Assembly (NCBI RefSeq): GCF_900637055.1
Contig: NZ_LR134338.1
Location: forward strand, 5,424,501-5,488,500
Origin: Brevibacillus brevis
Lineage (GTDB): Bacteria; Bacillota; Bacilli; Brevibacillales; Brevibacillaceae
Direction: 5' to 3'
Length of the DNA: 64,000 nucleotides
Part shown: piece after piece, positions 43,883 to 52,616 of the stretch
Numbering within the stretch: position 1 is the first letter of the stretch
Layout: each line of letters starts with the position of its first letter
Notes under the pieces: model-generated
The model's input: only the letters and a program-made list of their open reading frames with translations
Told to the model about the DNA's origin: nothing
Databases searched by the model: none
Translations under genes and position numbers: made by a program

Positions 43883-44479
43883 TTAATCAGTAATTTTTTT
43901 AAGCTCAAAAATAGTTGCCTCTGATAACAAGATAAGCCTATCGTTATTAACAACAAAAAAACCTACACTTACAGGTATGCTCATTTTTGTAGAAGGGTCA
44001 CTTATATCTATTACTTTTACTACATCATTTATATTTAAGTCTGGGATATCTATTTTATATAATCTATAAAAAGAGTCAGAGTTATAGCATGTCGCTGTAA
44101 ACTCATATAATGGATTTTTTAGTTCATATTGATATTTCTTATAGTTTTTAAGTCCTTTTGATGAAAAAAAGTCTTTTTTGATTATAATTTCATCTCCAAT
44201 AAATTTTTGCCCTGTTGGATATTCAGAAGCATCATTATATGAATTTGCAAATCCTAAAAGCTTCTCAACTTTCCAAGTTCCATAGAAATATTTTTCAGTT
44301 TCACTATCCAAATTTATACGTTCTACAGTACAATCGGATGTGTTTTTTGGAATAATAGACTCATCCGTTTCAGATTTAGGCTCACTAGAAGTATTTGGAT
44401 TTGATGTCATTTCAACATTTCCACAAGCCGATGCTAGCATCAACATGATCATGATACAAACCAATAATATTTTTTTCAT
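43883..44479 (-). CDS. lipoprotein of unknown function
   Basis: A 198-residue protein with a lipoprotein signal: KKILLVCIMIMLMLASACG, with lipobox LASAC. It is thus predicted to be anchored outside the membrane by the lipidated cysteine near residue 19. A Ser/Thr/Pro-rich linker follows, then a beta-rich domain (FYGTWKVEKLLGF and FIGDEIIIKKDFFSSKG). The TWKVEKLLG pattern is found in lipocalin-like lipoproteins of Bacillota. Ligand unknown. AAGGAG precedes the ATG. The gene is AT-rich. Confidence 0.82.
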   Translation of the reverse strand: MKKILLVCIMIMLMLASACGNVEMTSNPNTSSEPKSETDESIIPKNTSDCTVERINLDSETEKYFYGTWKVEKLLGFANSYNDASEYPTGQKFIGDEIIIKKDFFSSKGLKNYKKYQYELKNPLYEFTATCYNSDSFYRLYKIDIPDLNINDVVKVIDISDPSTKMSIPVSVGFFVVNNDRLILLSEATIFELKKITD

Positions 44480-44537
44480 ATTTCACACTCCTTTTTATTT
44501 TTTTGATTGTGTCACAATCTCTTCAGACATCATATGG

Positions 44538-44752
44538 CTATTTACTGCGTATAATTTTTTTGCGGTGATAGTAGGATTCAATATGCCAAAACACTGCCGT
44601 ACGCACTTCATTGGCGTATTTTGAAAAGCTTACCATTAAGCCATTATTGCTTGGCTTTGCCCAAAAGCTCTCCATTGGAGCGTTATCCCAACAGTTCCCT
44701 TTCTGGTCCATGGAACACCGATAGCTAAACATCCTTTGATAATCGTTTGAGC
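44538..44752 (-). pseudogene. remnant of an IS3-family transposase (OrfB end)
   Basis: The minus strand encodes about 70 residues of the OrfB C-terminus: YQRMFSYRCSMDQKGNCWDNAPMESFW, then NEVRTAVFWHIESYYHRKKI. It contains the last acidic residue of the DDE triad in APMESFW. The rest of the transposase is missing and no ends are seen. It is a decayed fragment unrelated in detail to the intact IS nearby. Confidence 0.85.
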
Positions 44753-44904
44753 ACTATCGGCTCACTACGTTTATGATATTCACCTGTTATGACGTCTTGG
44801 CATACTAAAAAGTTCCAGGGATTTTTTCCTAAATATTTTCGGGTTCTCAAGCTCCGTCTCTGCTATTCCTTCGCATTAATTCGCTTCTGCTTAAGCAAGC
44901 ACAC

Positions 44905-44931
44905 AAAAAAGGCCCTCGCATTAGCGAAGGC
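44905..44931 (-). terminator. hairpin terminator abutting the IS left end
   Basis: GCCCTCGC and GCGAAGGC pair with one mismatch around ATTA. Six T residues follow on the minus strand. The IS element starts 3 bases beyond it. Confidence 0.6.
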
Positions 44932-45029
44932 TATGGGGACTGACCCCATAACGTGAAACAAATCAAAACACCTTCAAGAGAATGCGACCATGTCGTAAGA
45001 TATGGGGACAACTTGGAGGTGTTTTTTCT

Positions 45030-45371
45030 GTGTCAACGAGAGTAAGTTATCCAACGGAAATCAAATTAAAGGCTGTTGAAATGAGGCTGAGAGGCCAATC
45101 AGTGAGAGAAGTAATGGAACAACTTTGTATCAAGAACAAAACGCAAGTGGAAACATGGTTACGTTGGTATAGAAACAGGGAAACTCATCGCTTTGAACAA
45201 CCGGTAGGTAAACAATACACCTATGGGAAAGGACCAGAAGTTACATCTGAAGTTGAAAGGTTGAAACAGGAAAATCGCTTCTTAAAGCAACAATTGGATG
45301 TCTTAAAAAAGTACAAGGAGTGGGAAAGGAGGTGTCGCCAGAAGCAGCAGTCCGATGGATGGATTCCATAA
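45030..45371 (+). CDS. IS3-family transposase OrfA
   Basis: A 113-residue protein. It carries a helix-turn-helix at the N-terminus (YPTEIKLKAVEMRLRGQSVREV, then NKTQVETWLRWYR) that binds the IS ends. A leucine-zipper-like region follows (VERLKQENRFLKQQLDVLKKY). The GTG start has an AGGTG about 12 bases before it. The frame overlaps orfB by 52 bases, and a slippery A AAA AAG lies in the overlap. Confidence 0.9.
   Translation: MSTRVSYPTEIKLKAVEMRLRGQSVREVMEQLCIKNKTQVETWLRWYRNRETHRFEQPVGKQYTYGKGPEVTSEVERLKQENRFLKQQLDVLKKYKEWERRCRQKQQSDGWIP
45305..45311 (+). promoter_or_regulatory. programmed -1 frameshift site A AAA AAG
   Basis: The heptamer is in phase with orfA (tta aaa aag). A shift of -1 moves ribosomes into the orfB frame (next codon gta) and would make the OrfAB fusion transposase. 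AAGGAG follows just downstream. The motif is the standard IS3-family signal. Confidence 0.8.
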
Positions 45372-46177
45372 AAGGAGGGGTCTCAATACAACTAGCGTGT
45401 CAATGGCTGGGCATTGCTCGTTCCACCTATTATCGCTGGAAACATCAAATGAATACACAACAGATTTCGAATCCAATAGTGACACGTATTCGGGAGTTGT
45501 GCCTAGCACATAAATTTCGCTATGGATACCGCAAAATTACAGCGCTTTTACGCCGAGAGATGCAAGTGAATCATAAACGAGTGCAACGGATCATGAGAGA
45601 AGAAGGCTTGCAATGTCGAGTGAAAGTGAAAAAACGAAAGGGAACCGGACAACCGTTCCAGGTTGCTGATTATCTTTTGAAACGTGATTTTCGTGCGGAA
45701 CAGCCATTGCAAAAGCTAGTTACGGATATTACTTACCTGCCTTTTGGTAAGAAAATGTTGTATTTGTCTAGCATCATGGACTTGTACAACGGTGAGATCA
45801 TCGCATACAGTATTGGAGACACACAAGATACAAATTTGGTTTTAGATACGTTGAACCAGTTGCCTGCAGTGGAGCGCTGCATGCTACATAGTGATCAAGG
45901 TTCCGTTTATACATCCAATGCGTATCAACAGGCTGTAAAGGAAAAAGGCATTACCATGAGTATGTCCCGTAAAGGTACACCTGCTGATAATGCCCCCATA
46001 GAATCGTTTCATTCCACACTAAAGTCTGAAACGTTCTATCTCGAAGATTTTACCTGTACAACGACGGCCATCGTTGTACAGATCGTTCGAAACTACATTT
46101 ATTACTATAACGCAATTCGCATTCAAACGAAACTAAACAACCAGTCACCGATTGAATATCGACAATTGGTTGCTTAA
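45320..46177 (+). CDS. IS3-family transposase OrfB (DDE integrase domain)
   Basis: A 285-residue catalytic part. An HTH-like N-terminus (QLACQWLGIARSTYYRWKHQ) is followed by KFRYGYRKITALLRREMQVNHKRV. The integrase core has the first Asp in KLVTDITYLPFG, the second in LHSDQGSVYTS and the Glu in NAPIESFHSTLK. All three DDE residues are intact. The active enzyme is most likely OrfAB made by frameshift at 45305-45311; OrfB alone could start at GTG 45320. No frame damage is seen, so the element may still be mobile. Confidence 0.93.
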   Translation: MGKEVSPEAAVRWMDSIKGGVSIQLACQWLGIARSTYYRWKHQMNTQQISNPIVTRIRELCLAHKFRYGYRKITALLRREMQVNHKRVQRIMREEGLQCRVKVKKRKGTGQPFQVADYLLKRDFRAEQPLQKLVTDITYLPFGKKMLYLSSIMDLYNGEIIAYSIGDTQDTNLVLDTLNQLPAVERCMLHSDQGSVYTSNAYQQAVKEKGITMSMSRKGTPADNAPIESFHSTLKSETFYLEDFTCTTTAIVVQIVRNYIYYYNAIRIQTKLNNQSPIEYRQLVA

Positions 46178-46488
46178 TTTGCAATGGTGTTTTGATCCCT
46201 GTCCTACGGATAGGGGTCAGTCCCTAGTTTAGAAGTTAGGAGTTTTATACAGAGTTTTTTCAAACCCCTAAAAAATCCCCTAGAAATTATTTTGATTTCT
46301 AAGGGATTTATTTTTATTTAATATAAACGTATTTGAAATATCAACTATATAAAATAAAAGTTATCTTTTTCATTTTAAAAAATCATACTTTATATTATTT
46401 AAAATAATATTGTGTTTGGGGTTACAAATTATATTTAATAAAATTCTCATCAAATCATAGGTTATATGTCTCAATGCTAATCTCTCCT
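46178..46488. terminator. intergenic stretch with a hairpin terminator
   Basis: No gene is supported here. AAATCCCCTAGAAAT and ATTTCTAAGGGATTT (46273-46309) form a long stem with one mismatch and a following T-rich run. The rest is AT-rich spacer after the IS end. Confidence 0.65.
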
Positions 46489-46857
46489 TTATCTTTTATC
46501 CACTGTGTTAAAAAAGTTGGACATAGCTTCTTCTTCCGAGAATCCCTCAACCTCCCTAGGTATCAATACAATGTTTAACTCTAATGCCATCACAAGTTTA
46601 TAAAACGTATCTAATTTTGGAATCGAATCTCCTACTTCAATCCGTGCTAAAGTTGATTGGGTAATTCCGATTTTTTTTGCTAAGTCTACCTGGGTTAATT
46701 TAAGTTGTTTTCTTCTCATCACTAAACTACCAATTATTTTTGCAAATAAATCATTCTTTATTTGTGTTTCATTATTTATGAAATCACTCCGAATATCCGA
46801 CCAATGTACAAATCCACTTGAATTTGTTAACGAGTGATAGCTCCTTTCTTTTGTCAT
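46489..46857 (-). CDS. higA: HigA-type antitoxin, XRE helix-turn-helix
   Basis: A 122-residue protein with an XRE/Cro DNA-binding domain in its second half: RRKQLKLTQVDLAKKIGITQSTLARIEVGDSIPKLDTFYKL. This is the HTH_3 signature. The N-terminal 40 residues carry the toxin contact in HigA proteins. The order here is toxin first, antitoxin second, as in HigBA. AAGGAGG precedes the ATG. The gene lies 72 bases after the toxin gene. It should bind the palindrome upstream of the pair and block toxin activity. Confidence 0.88.
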   Translation of the reverse strand: MTKERSYHSLTNSSGFVHWSDIRSDFINNETQIKNDLFAKIIGSLVMRRKQLKLTQVDLAKKIGITQSTLARIEVGDSIPKLDTFYKLVMALELNIVLIPREVEGFSEEEAMSNFFNTVDKR

Positions 46858-46929
46858 CTATATCCTCCTTATTTACAGGCATCAAGCTCTTCCTCCTGTT
46901 GGGGTAGAGAGGGGAGAAGCCCCCTAACT

Positions 46930-47262
46930 CTACCTTTGCCCGTAGCGTTGAATCCAGTCACTGTACCTTGCCTTAGCTAATTGTTTTTCCGACTCAGGAG
47001 TTTTCTGTCCCTTTTTTCGGAAAGCACTTGTGGCTACCATTTTATTGCCCCAAATGAAGAAAAGAATACGGTAATTGCCGGGGCGTAGTTCCCAAATCTT
47101 CCCATCAACGTGGTCAACATATGGTGCTCCGATACGTGTACCATGCTCTTCTAAGATGCTTATGTATCGGTCAATTTTGTTTTTCTCCTTTCCGTTTAAT
47201 TTCGATAAATAATCAGTGACAGGGAAGTAACCACGGGCATCATTAAAGAGTAAGAACTTCAC
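46930..47262 (-). CDS. higB: HigB/Gp49-type mRNA-cleaving toxin
   Basis: A 110-residue RelE-superfamily protein. The segment KIWELRPGNYRILFFIWGNKMVATSAFRKKGQKTPESEKQLAKAR is the Gp49/HigB signature (quoted here in parts). It has the basic active-site residues and the KKxQKTP tail helix. It should cleave mRNA at the ribosome when free of its antitoxin. GTG at 47262 is chosen because GGAGGG lies 7 bases upstream; ATG at 47277 reads through that site. It pairs with the downstream XRE gene. Confidence 0.88.
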   Translation of the reverse strand: MKFLLFNDARGYFPVTDYLSKLNGKEKNKIDRYISILEEHGTRIGAPYVDHVDGKIWELRPGNYRILFFIWGNKMVATSAFRKKGQKTPESEKQLAKARYSDWIQRYGQR

Positions 47263-47305
47263 GATGATGCCCTCCATACTATATAGTTATCTAACGCGAA
47301 TCATA

Positions 47306-47341
47306 ATATACTTCGCAACATAAATATAGCGCGAAGTATAT
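47306..47341. promoter_or_regulatory. operator of the toxin-antitoxin operon
   Basis: ATATACTTCGC (47306-47316) and GCGAAGTATAT (47331-47341) form an 11-bp perfect inverted repeat with a 14-base spacer, about 45 bases before the toxin start. This is typical for HigA autoregulation. The rest of the gap to 47650 holds no gene I can support. Confidence 0.75.
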
Positions 47342-47650
47342 AATTAGTCAATCCCATTTTAATCAATATAAGTACACGAGGTCTTGATAATACGTTTTCA
47401 AATAGCATTTAATCATCAAAATTCAAGCATTTCGCATCGCTTTCGGTGATTAACTTTTGGGGTTAGGGGACAAGTTTCTATCTTCCTGTATAAATTCGAT
47501 GCAAAATATAGTAACTACTTTTTAATTATCTAATTTTCCGTCTGTTCTGTGTATTCGATTACCTTAGTTGCATTCAGAATTAACAGATTGTAGTCTCTAG
47601 GAATTGAAAACAATTTTAAACCTATAAAATCCATTTTTTGTTATTAAAAA

Positions 47651-48304
47651 TTAGCGAGGACTAGCTAGCTGAGAATTTTCTAGTCTTATCTTTTCTAGAT
47701 CCTTCCCAAAAAGCTTTACTTCCGCATGTTTAAATATATCATCGTATATATATTTAACAATTTGATCATTTAATAATTTTATTGGTCTTGAACCTATCCC
47801 CGATTTAAAGTCAATGTGTAACTGACTCGTAGAAAACCCATATTTATTGAGTATAGGCAGTAAATCAATCAAACAGCCAGTTTTATCTTGCGGTTGAAAA
47901 CTTAATTCTTGATCAGCCTTTAGAGTATACCTTCTTCTTCGTTTGTACGGGTGATCAATAGGTATATGATAATAATGATCATTATAAGAATGTAAATTAT
48001 CAACCAACTCATCTGTTGGATCTATATAATCCTTATTTTCCCAATATATTTTACTTTTGACAACAAAAATCAGATCACAATAAAGTCTATTAAAATAAGG
48101 GAAAGAGTCTCCAGAAACCCAAAAATTTATCTGTCCAGGCTCTGTACGCATTTGAGTAATATGGCATGTTGAATGCAGAAATTGTTTATTCCAAATATAA
48201 GGGTCCTGATTGTGTTTTGGCTGGTCAAAATGAACTATGGTCCCCTTAAAATTAGAACTACATCTTCCGGGATGATATATAAGATATCCTACAGGCATTT
48301 TCAT
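47651..48304 (-). CDS. hypothetical protein in the island
   Basis: A 217-residue soluble protein that I do not recognise. The first third is aromatic and His-rich (GYLIYHPGRCSSNFKGTIVHF and STCHITQM). The block FWVSGDSFPYFNRLYCDLIFVVKSKIYW recalls, weakly, Nmad-like nucleotide-modification domains, but I would not assign it. The second half has a basic patch YKRRRRY and a helical end. AAGGGGG precedes the ATG. It lies between the toxin-antitoxin pair and a decayed nuclease gene, on the same strand as the large defence-type protein. Confidence 0.6.
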   Translation of the reverse strand: MKMPVGYLIYHPGRCSSNFKGTIVHFDQPKHNQDPYIWNKQFLHSTCHITQMRTEPGQINFWVSGDSFPYFNRLYCDLIFVVKSKIYWENKDYIDPTDELVDNLHSYNDHYYHIPIDHPYKRRRRYTLKADQELSFQPQDKTGCLIDLLPILNKYGFSTSQLHIDFKSGIGSRPIKLLNDQIVKYIYDDIFKHAEVKLFGKDLEKIRLENSQLASPR

Positions 48305-48441
48305 ATTATTACCCCCTTGTATGAGTGATACCGTATAAGAAAATAATAAAACATACCTTATGTTTTTCTTGTGTGCTAAATAACAGTTTTTTTCACTTTG
48401 AAATTAGTTTTTACATTTGGTTACTTTGAAATTATATCTCT

Positions 48442-48961
48442 CTACTCTAATATTCTAATTATTTCTTCCTCTTCATTATTGTTTAGTTTATCTCTTAACC
48501 CCCTTTCAAACTCTATATCCCTAGTTTTCTTTATTAGTTCATTTAATCTAGTCTCTTTGTAAGGAAGTATTACACTATCACGGTATTCTATTGCTTCCTC
48601 AACTGTTTATAGACTGTTTCATCAAAAATATTAGTATGAACTTTAAATCCATAAACACTTTCACCATTTACTTTATTTATCTGCGGATAATTAAATGCAA
48701 ACCTTCATCTGCATATTTACTTCGTACATTAGTAGAATTCAATTTGCTATTATATATCCTAAAATTCGCAATTCTATTATCTAACGGATTATTATTTAAT
48801 GGCCAATAGTGTTTTCAATGATATTTATGCAAATAATTTTTCCAAGTCTCTACACCTACAATAACTCCAACCTGGTTTTTTCCACCTGTAACGAATTCGA
48901 TACATTTTTTGTTGCCAACCTGTTTGACTACAAAATTATTTAAAGCACGCGAATTCTGCAT
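48442..48961 (-). pseudogene. decayed HNH/AP2-like endonuclease gene
   Basis: Read on the minus strand from an ATG with AAGGGGGAG upstream, 48 codons end in TGA (48815). The frame then goes on with KHYWPLNNNPLDNRIANFRI, an HNH-type block. After two further frame changes it reads INKVNGESVYGFKVH and VEEAIEYRDSVILPYKETRL, a layout typical of phage HNH/AP2 homing endonucleases. So at least one stop and two shifts are present. The product is not functional. The gene is a marker of past phage or intron mobility in the island. Confidence 0.7.
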
Positions 48962-49048
48962 TTAAACTCCCCCTTAAAATAAAGTTCAGTATATTAAATC
49001 AAAAACCCCTCCACATATGGGAAGGGCCTGCACTGATTCATCTTAATA

Positions 49049-49155
49049 TTATTCTTTTCTCACCAACAGTGAGCAACACTCCACATGTGTAGATTGCGTA
49101 AAATTGACTGCCTTGATGCGACCGAATTTACTTGTTTTAATGTTTTTAACCTTTT
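49049..49155 (-). pseudogene. fragment resembling the rlmD C-terminus
   Basis: The minus strand encodes KFGRIKAVNFTQSTHVECCSLLVRKE and stop. The end HVECCxLLVR matches the end of the RlmD-type protein encoded at 52991-54421 (HVECCVLLVRE). The 29 bases at 49059-49087 align without gaps to 52998-53026 with about 21 identities, including an 11-base perfect block CACTCCACATG. No start or upstream domain exists. It looks like the displaced or copied 3' end of an rlmD gene. Confidence 0.6.
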
Positions 49156-49211
49156 TAATCTATGGGCTTTAAACGCCCTAGCCAAAAACCACACTCTAAT
49201 TCCTTATTAAT

Positions 49212-52200
49212 TTAACTAACAAATTTGCAGAGCTTCATATATTTTTTGAAGACTCTCTGAGCAGATTTATCTATTTCTAATTCCGAAATTATCTCTATGT
49301 TCTCTAATCGTCCAAAATTAATACGATATATCTCTCTTTCTCCTTCCCGGATTATTTCAAAATTTTTAGCTATATAATTCATTTGCTCCTCTGAGAAATT
49401 ATAAGGGACCAAGTCAAAAATGTATCCAATATCAAGACTTTCAATGACTCTCCACACTGGAGGAACAGACGTCTGATCACCAACATTTTCACCATCTCTA
49501 TTAATGTCAATCGTGAATTCCAAATTCTTAAGAACAATTGCAACTGTCTCTATGTCTGTATCCCTTTTTACTTCCTGGAAATAAGTATGAGTCATCGGTA
49601 TCACGTAATATTCAAGATAATCAGCCTGATCGAACTCAAAGAACATCTTAAAAAACACTCTTTCCCAATCAGTGTTTTGAAAATAATAGAATCCTATATC
49701 TGCTGTATAAATGTTACCCTCCACTGCACTTGTTTTCTTTTTCCTAACTCGTAATACTGGCCCTTCTTTTTCCAGATTCATTGAATTATAATAATCAATT
49801 TTTTCCTCCTGTTCCAAATTTGCGATAAACAAACTAAACGGCATCATAACAAGAAGGATATTGACTAATTCGTACCATTTTCCTTGTTCAACAAACAATC
49901 CGCATTTTACTAATTGCTCAAAAAATTGTTCCTCATCTTCAAAATGTATTTTGTATGCTTCTGTCGACATTATTTCTTCTTTGGTTAACATTGCACTTCC
50001 GCGATACATAATATCTGGACAAATCTCTATAAGAAATCCAATTAATTGTTGGTTGGGTATATCACTACAGGATGACATATTGGCGATTAGCTGAAAAGTA
50101 AACAACATTGCATTCTTATATAACACTCCCTCGTCAATTAAGTTTCGTTCTAGAAACAAAAATGACATTTCATCTTTTAAAAATTCATGAATATACCAGC
50201 ATTCATCCTTTTCTTTTAATTCTAACAGTTCATTTTTTAAAGACTCACTTAATACACTATTTCGAATATAATCTTGTAAATCTTCTTCCCAAAAGAAAGG
50301 CTTTTCGCCAAAAATATCGTTTTTGAAAATATTAACTACTTCATTATAGGCTAATTCTGATTCTCCAACTTGATTCTCTTCTTGATAATCATCACATTCT
50401 TCTACTACCGCAGCAGCTTCATCCAATGCCCCCAAATATTCTTCAATTATTGATTTAAACTCCGAAGTATATGCAAGTCCGTAAATATCCAACTGCTTTG
50501 GAATTTCGGAACATAAATATTTGCAATACGAAACATCATCCATTTCCAAATAATAATACAGCTTGTCAATATAATATTCTTCCAAATAAGTTTTAATTTT
50601 CTCTCTATAGTCTTTGAGGAAAACTTGATACTCCTCGGGAAAAACCCCCTTAAAATCAATGATGTCTAGAAACCGATTTCCATAACAAATTCTATCATAA
50701 TAAGCTTTGATTATATTTAAACCACTAAAGGAAATTCCAATGGAAATACACTTTTTTATCACATGAGGATAAATATCAAGATCTTCATCTTCAATTACCA
50801 GGTCGAAATTTCCTAATTGGCTACTGAATTTTTTTATATACTTTTCAAAAAAAGCTTGATACTCGCTTAGCTTCCTAATTCCATAACAACATATCAAATC
50901 ATAAAATTGATGAAATGTACTATTTCCATTTATTTTAGCCTCGAAGTATTCAAACTCATTATCATCTAAAAAATCCATAAAATTTTTCGTAATCCGAGGC
51001 ATTGATTCAAAATTATCAATACACTTCTTAAATACTATTCTATATTTCTCATCTGATAGGTCATTAGAGAAATCAGTTAATAAATATACTAATTGATTGT
51101 AATAACACATTCCATGTAATAAAATTTCAAAATAATGATCTATATGATGATGAAAGTAACTATGTAAAAATTCTTGTACTGAAGGATTTTGAAATTTGAT
51201 AATAATGGTACTCTCTTCTTCAAAAGCTAGTGATTTAATAACCGTTCTCTCTAATTCTGCAATGCATTCCTGAAAACTCTTTTTTTCAATTACATTATCC
51301 ATTTGTTTCAGGCATCTATTATACATTTCCTTTAGATTATTACTCTGGATAGGTATTGGTGAAATTAATAAAATTATAGATAATAACTTTGCCTCTGTTG
51401 ATAGATTATTAAATATAGCTTGCCAAAAATTTTCAGGGAGCTCCAAATAATGCCAAAAGTTCTCCACAATTTCTTGGGGATGTTTTTCTATATCAACATT
51501 CCGTAGAAACATTTCAATGATTCGTGGATTATAATTGGCATGTTTTACTATTTTTTTGTGTTCGTGAAACATTACTTCTGTTTGTTGCCAAGTTAATTTT
51601 GACTGTTTTAAATGCCCAAAAAAAATCTTTACTTTTTCAACATCTCTATATTCATCCAATCTACACTCAAGCTTATACTTTTCAACAACCTCTTTAAGGT
51701 CTGCATGCTTTTTAAAACCTTGTTTTAAAATATATTCTCTAGTCGTTAATATTAAGACGCTATTTTTGTCGTCTTTTATTCGTTCAATAATTTTTGCCAA
51801 TCGCTGCTCATCTTTTCCAGAAACTGAACTCTCTTGAAAAATACTTCCCCAAAAATCATCAAATACAATGACTTTTTTTCCTTCACTTCTTAATGCTACA
51901 TAAATATCATCTACCGATTTAACCCAATAGAAAGCTGTATATCTTTTGCTTTGAATAAAATATATTCCCAATTGATATGCAATTGAGGTCTTCCCTACTC
52001 CAGGTTCTCCTGAAATAAGAACAACTTTCTTTTCCTCAAGTTTTCTCAGTGCATTATTGTATGGTTTCGTCTTCACGAATACTTCCGCTCTTCTCAATGC
52101 TTCCTCAAATTCTATTGCGGATTCATATAACAACACACCGTTTTGCGTGCTATTTAACAAATTTTGCAAAACATTGGTACTTGGCATCCATAACTTATAG

Positions 52201-52616
52201 TAGTTTTTTTCTATCGATTTATACTTGTCTTGCCCAAGCAAATTATTAAAATCACTTTCACAAAGAATGTCATCGCTACTTTTAATATAAGGATGAAATA
52301 ATTCTTTAATTTTTTCTTTTTCTAGCCGAGAAAGATCCATTGCTATCGCCAAAATATACCTATCAGGATTTAATTTTTCGACTTTTTCTCTTTCAACATT
52401 TTTGAGATGTCTATATAGGATTCTATAATCGCACTTCCATCTTTTCGCTTGAAAAATAATCGTACTACCTTGGTGAAAGTAGCCTCCATCAATCCCTTGA
52501 TCCTTTCCTTCTTTATATGACTCTAAAAAAATATTGTCTCTCATTTGTATGACATCTCTTGAGAATTTTTGAAACTCCATAGGTTCTAATAATTTGTGAT
52601 AGTTATAATTAACCAA
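49212..52616 (-). CDS. Mrr-like nuclease plus nSTAND-type NTPase, probable anti-phage effector
   Basis: An 1134-residue protein. An N-terminal restriction-endonuclease-like domain (about residues 1-110) has the PD-(D/E)xK marks: the acidic residue in DQGIDGGYF near residue 43 and QAKRW (Gln and Lys) near residues 56-59. An NTPase of the nSTAND3 kind follows: Walker A in ISGEPGVGKTS near 200-208, Walker B in KKVIVFDDFWG near 251 and a sensor-like LILTTREYIL near 290. The remaining 750 residues are helical and very acidic, as in target-sensing domains of Avs-like STAND proteins. TTG at 52616 has GGAGGG 6 bases upstream. It is strongly AT-rich and stands alone; an abortive defence role is inferred from architecture. 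Confidence 0.82.
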   Translation of the reverse strand: MVNYNYHKLLEPMEFQKFSRDVIQMRDNIFLESYKEGKDQGIDGGYFHQGSTIIFQAKRWKCDYRILYRHLKNVEREKVEKLNPDRYILAIAMDLSRLEKEKIKELFHPYIKSSDDILCESDFNNLLGQDKYKSIEKNYYKLWMPSTNVLQNLLNSTQNGVLLYESAIEFEEALRRAEVFVKTKPYNNALRKLEEKKVVLISGEPGVGKTSIAYQLGIYFIQSKRYTAFYWVKSVDDIYVALRSEGKKVIVFDDFWGSIFQESSVSGKDEQRLAKIIERIKDDKNSVLILTTREYILKQGFKKHADLKEVVEKYKLECRLDEYRDVEKVKIFFGHLKQSKLTWQQTEVMFHEHKKIVKHANYNPRIIEMFLRNVDIEKHPQEIVENFWHYLELPENFWQAIFNNLSTEAKLLSIILLISPIPIQSNNLKEMYNRCLKQMDNVIEKKSFQECIAELERTVIKSLAFEEESTIIIKFQNPSVQEFLHSYFHHHIDHYFEILLHGMCYYNQLVYLLTDFSNDLSDEKYRIVFKKCIDNFESMPRITKNFMDFLDDNEFEYFEAKINGNSTFHQFYDLICCYGIRKLSEYQAFFEKYIKKFSSQLGNFDLVIEDEDLDIYPHVIKKCISIGISFSGLNIIKAYYDRICYGNRFLDIIDFKGVFPEEYQVFLKDYREKIKTYLEEYYIDKLYYYLEMDDVSYCKYLCSEIPKQLDIYGLAYTSEFKSIIEEYLGALDEAAAVVEECDDYQEENQVGESELAYNEVVNIFKNDIFGEKPFFWEEDLQDYIRNSVLSESLKNELLELKEKDECWYIHEFLKDEMSFLFLERNLIDEGVLYKNAMLFTFQLIANMSSCSDIPNQQLIGFLIEICPDIMYRGSAMLTKEEIMSTEAYKIHFEDEEQFFEQLVKCGLFVEQGKWYELVNILLVMMPFSLFIANLEQEEKIDYYNSMNLEKEGPVLRVRKKKTSAVEGNIYTADIGFYYFQNTDWERVFFKMFFEFDQADYLEYYVIPMTHTYFQEVKRDTDIETVAIVLKNLEFTIDINRDGENVGDQTSVPPVWRVIESLDIGYIFDLVPYNFSEEQMNYIAKNFEIIREGEREIYRINFGRLENIEIISELEIDKSAQRVFKKYMKLCKFVS

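Larger units (their letters stand above)
44934..46226 (+). mobile_element. IS3-family insertion sequence, about 1.29 kb, apparently complete
   Basis: The ends are near-perfect inverted repeats: TGGGGACTGACCCC on the left and TAGGGACTGACCCC on the right (read inward), with 13 of 14 bases identical. A second shared block, ATCAAAACACC, lies about 28-30 bases inside each end. Between them lie overlapping orfA and orfB in the usual IS3 layout with an A-rich slippery site. No clear target duplication was found at the borders, so the exact edges may be off by one or two bases. Confidence 0.85.

Noticed and set aside
44931-46229. Target-site duplication of the IS element
   Set aside because: Flanking bases (cta on the left, gtt on the right) do not match for the inferred ends.
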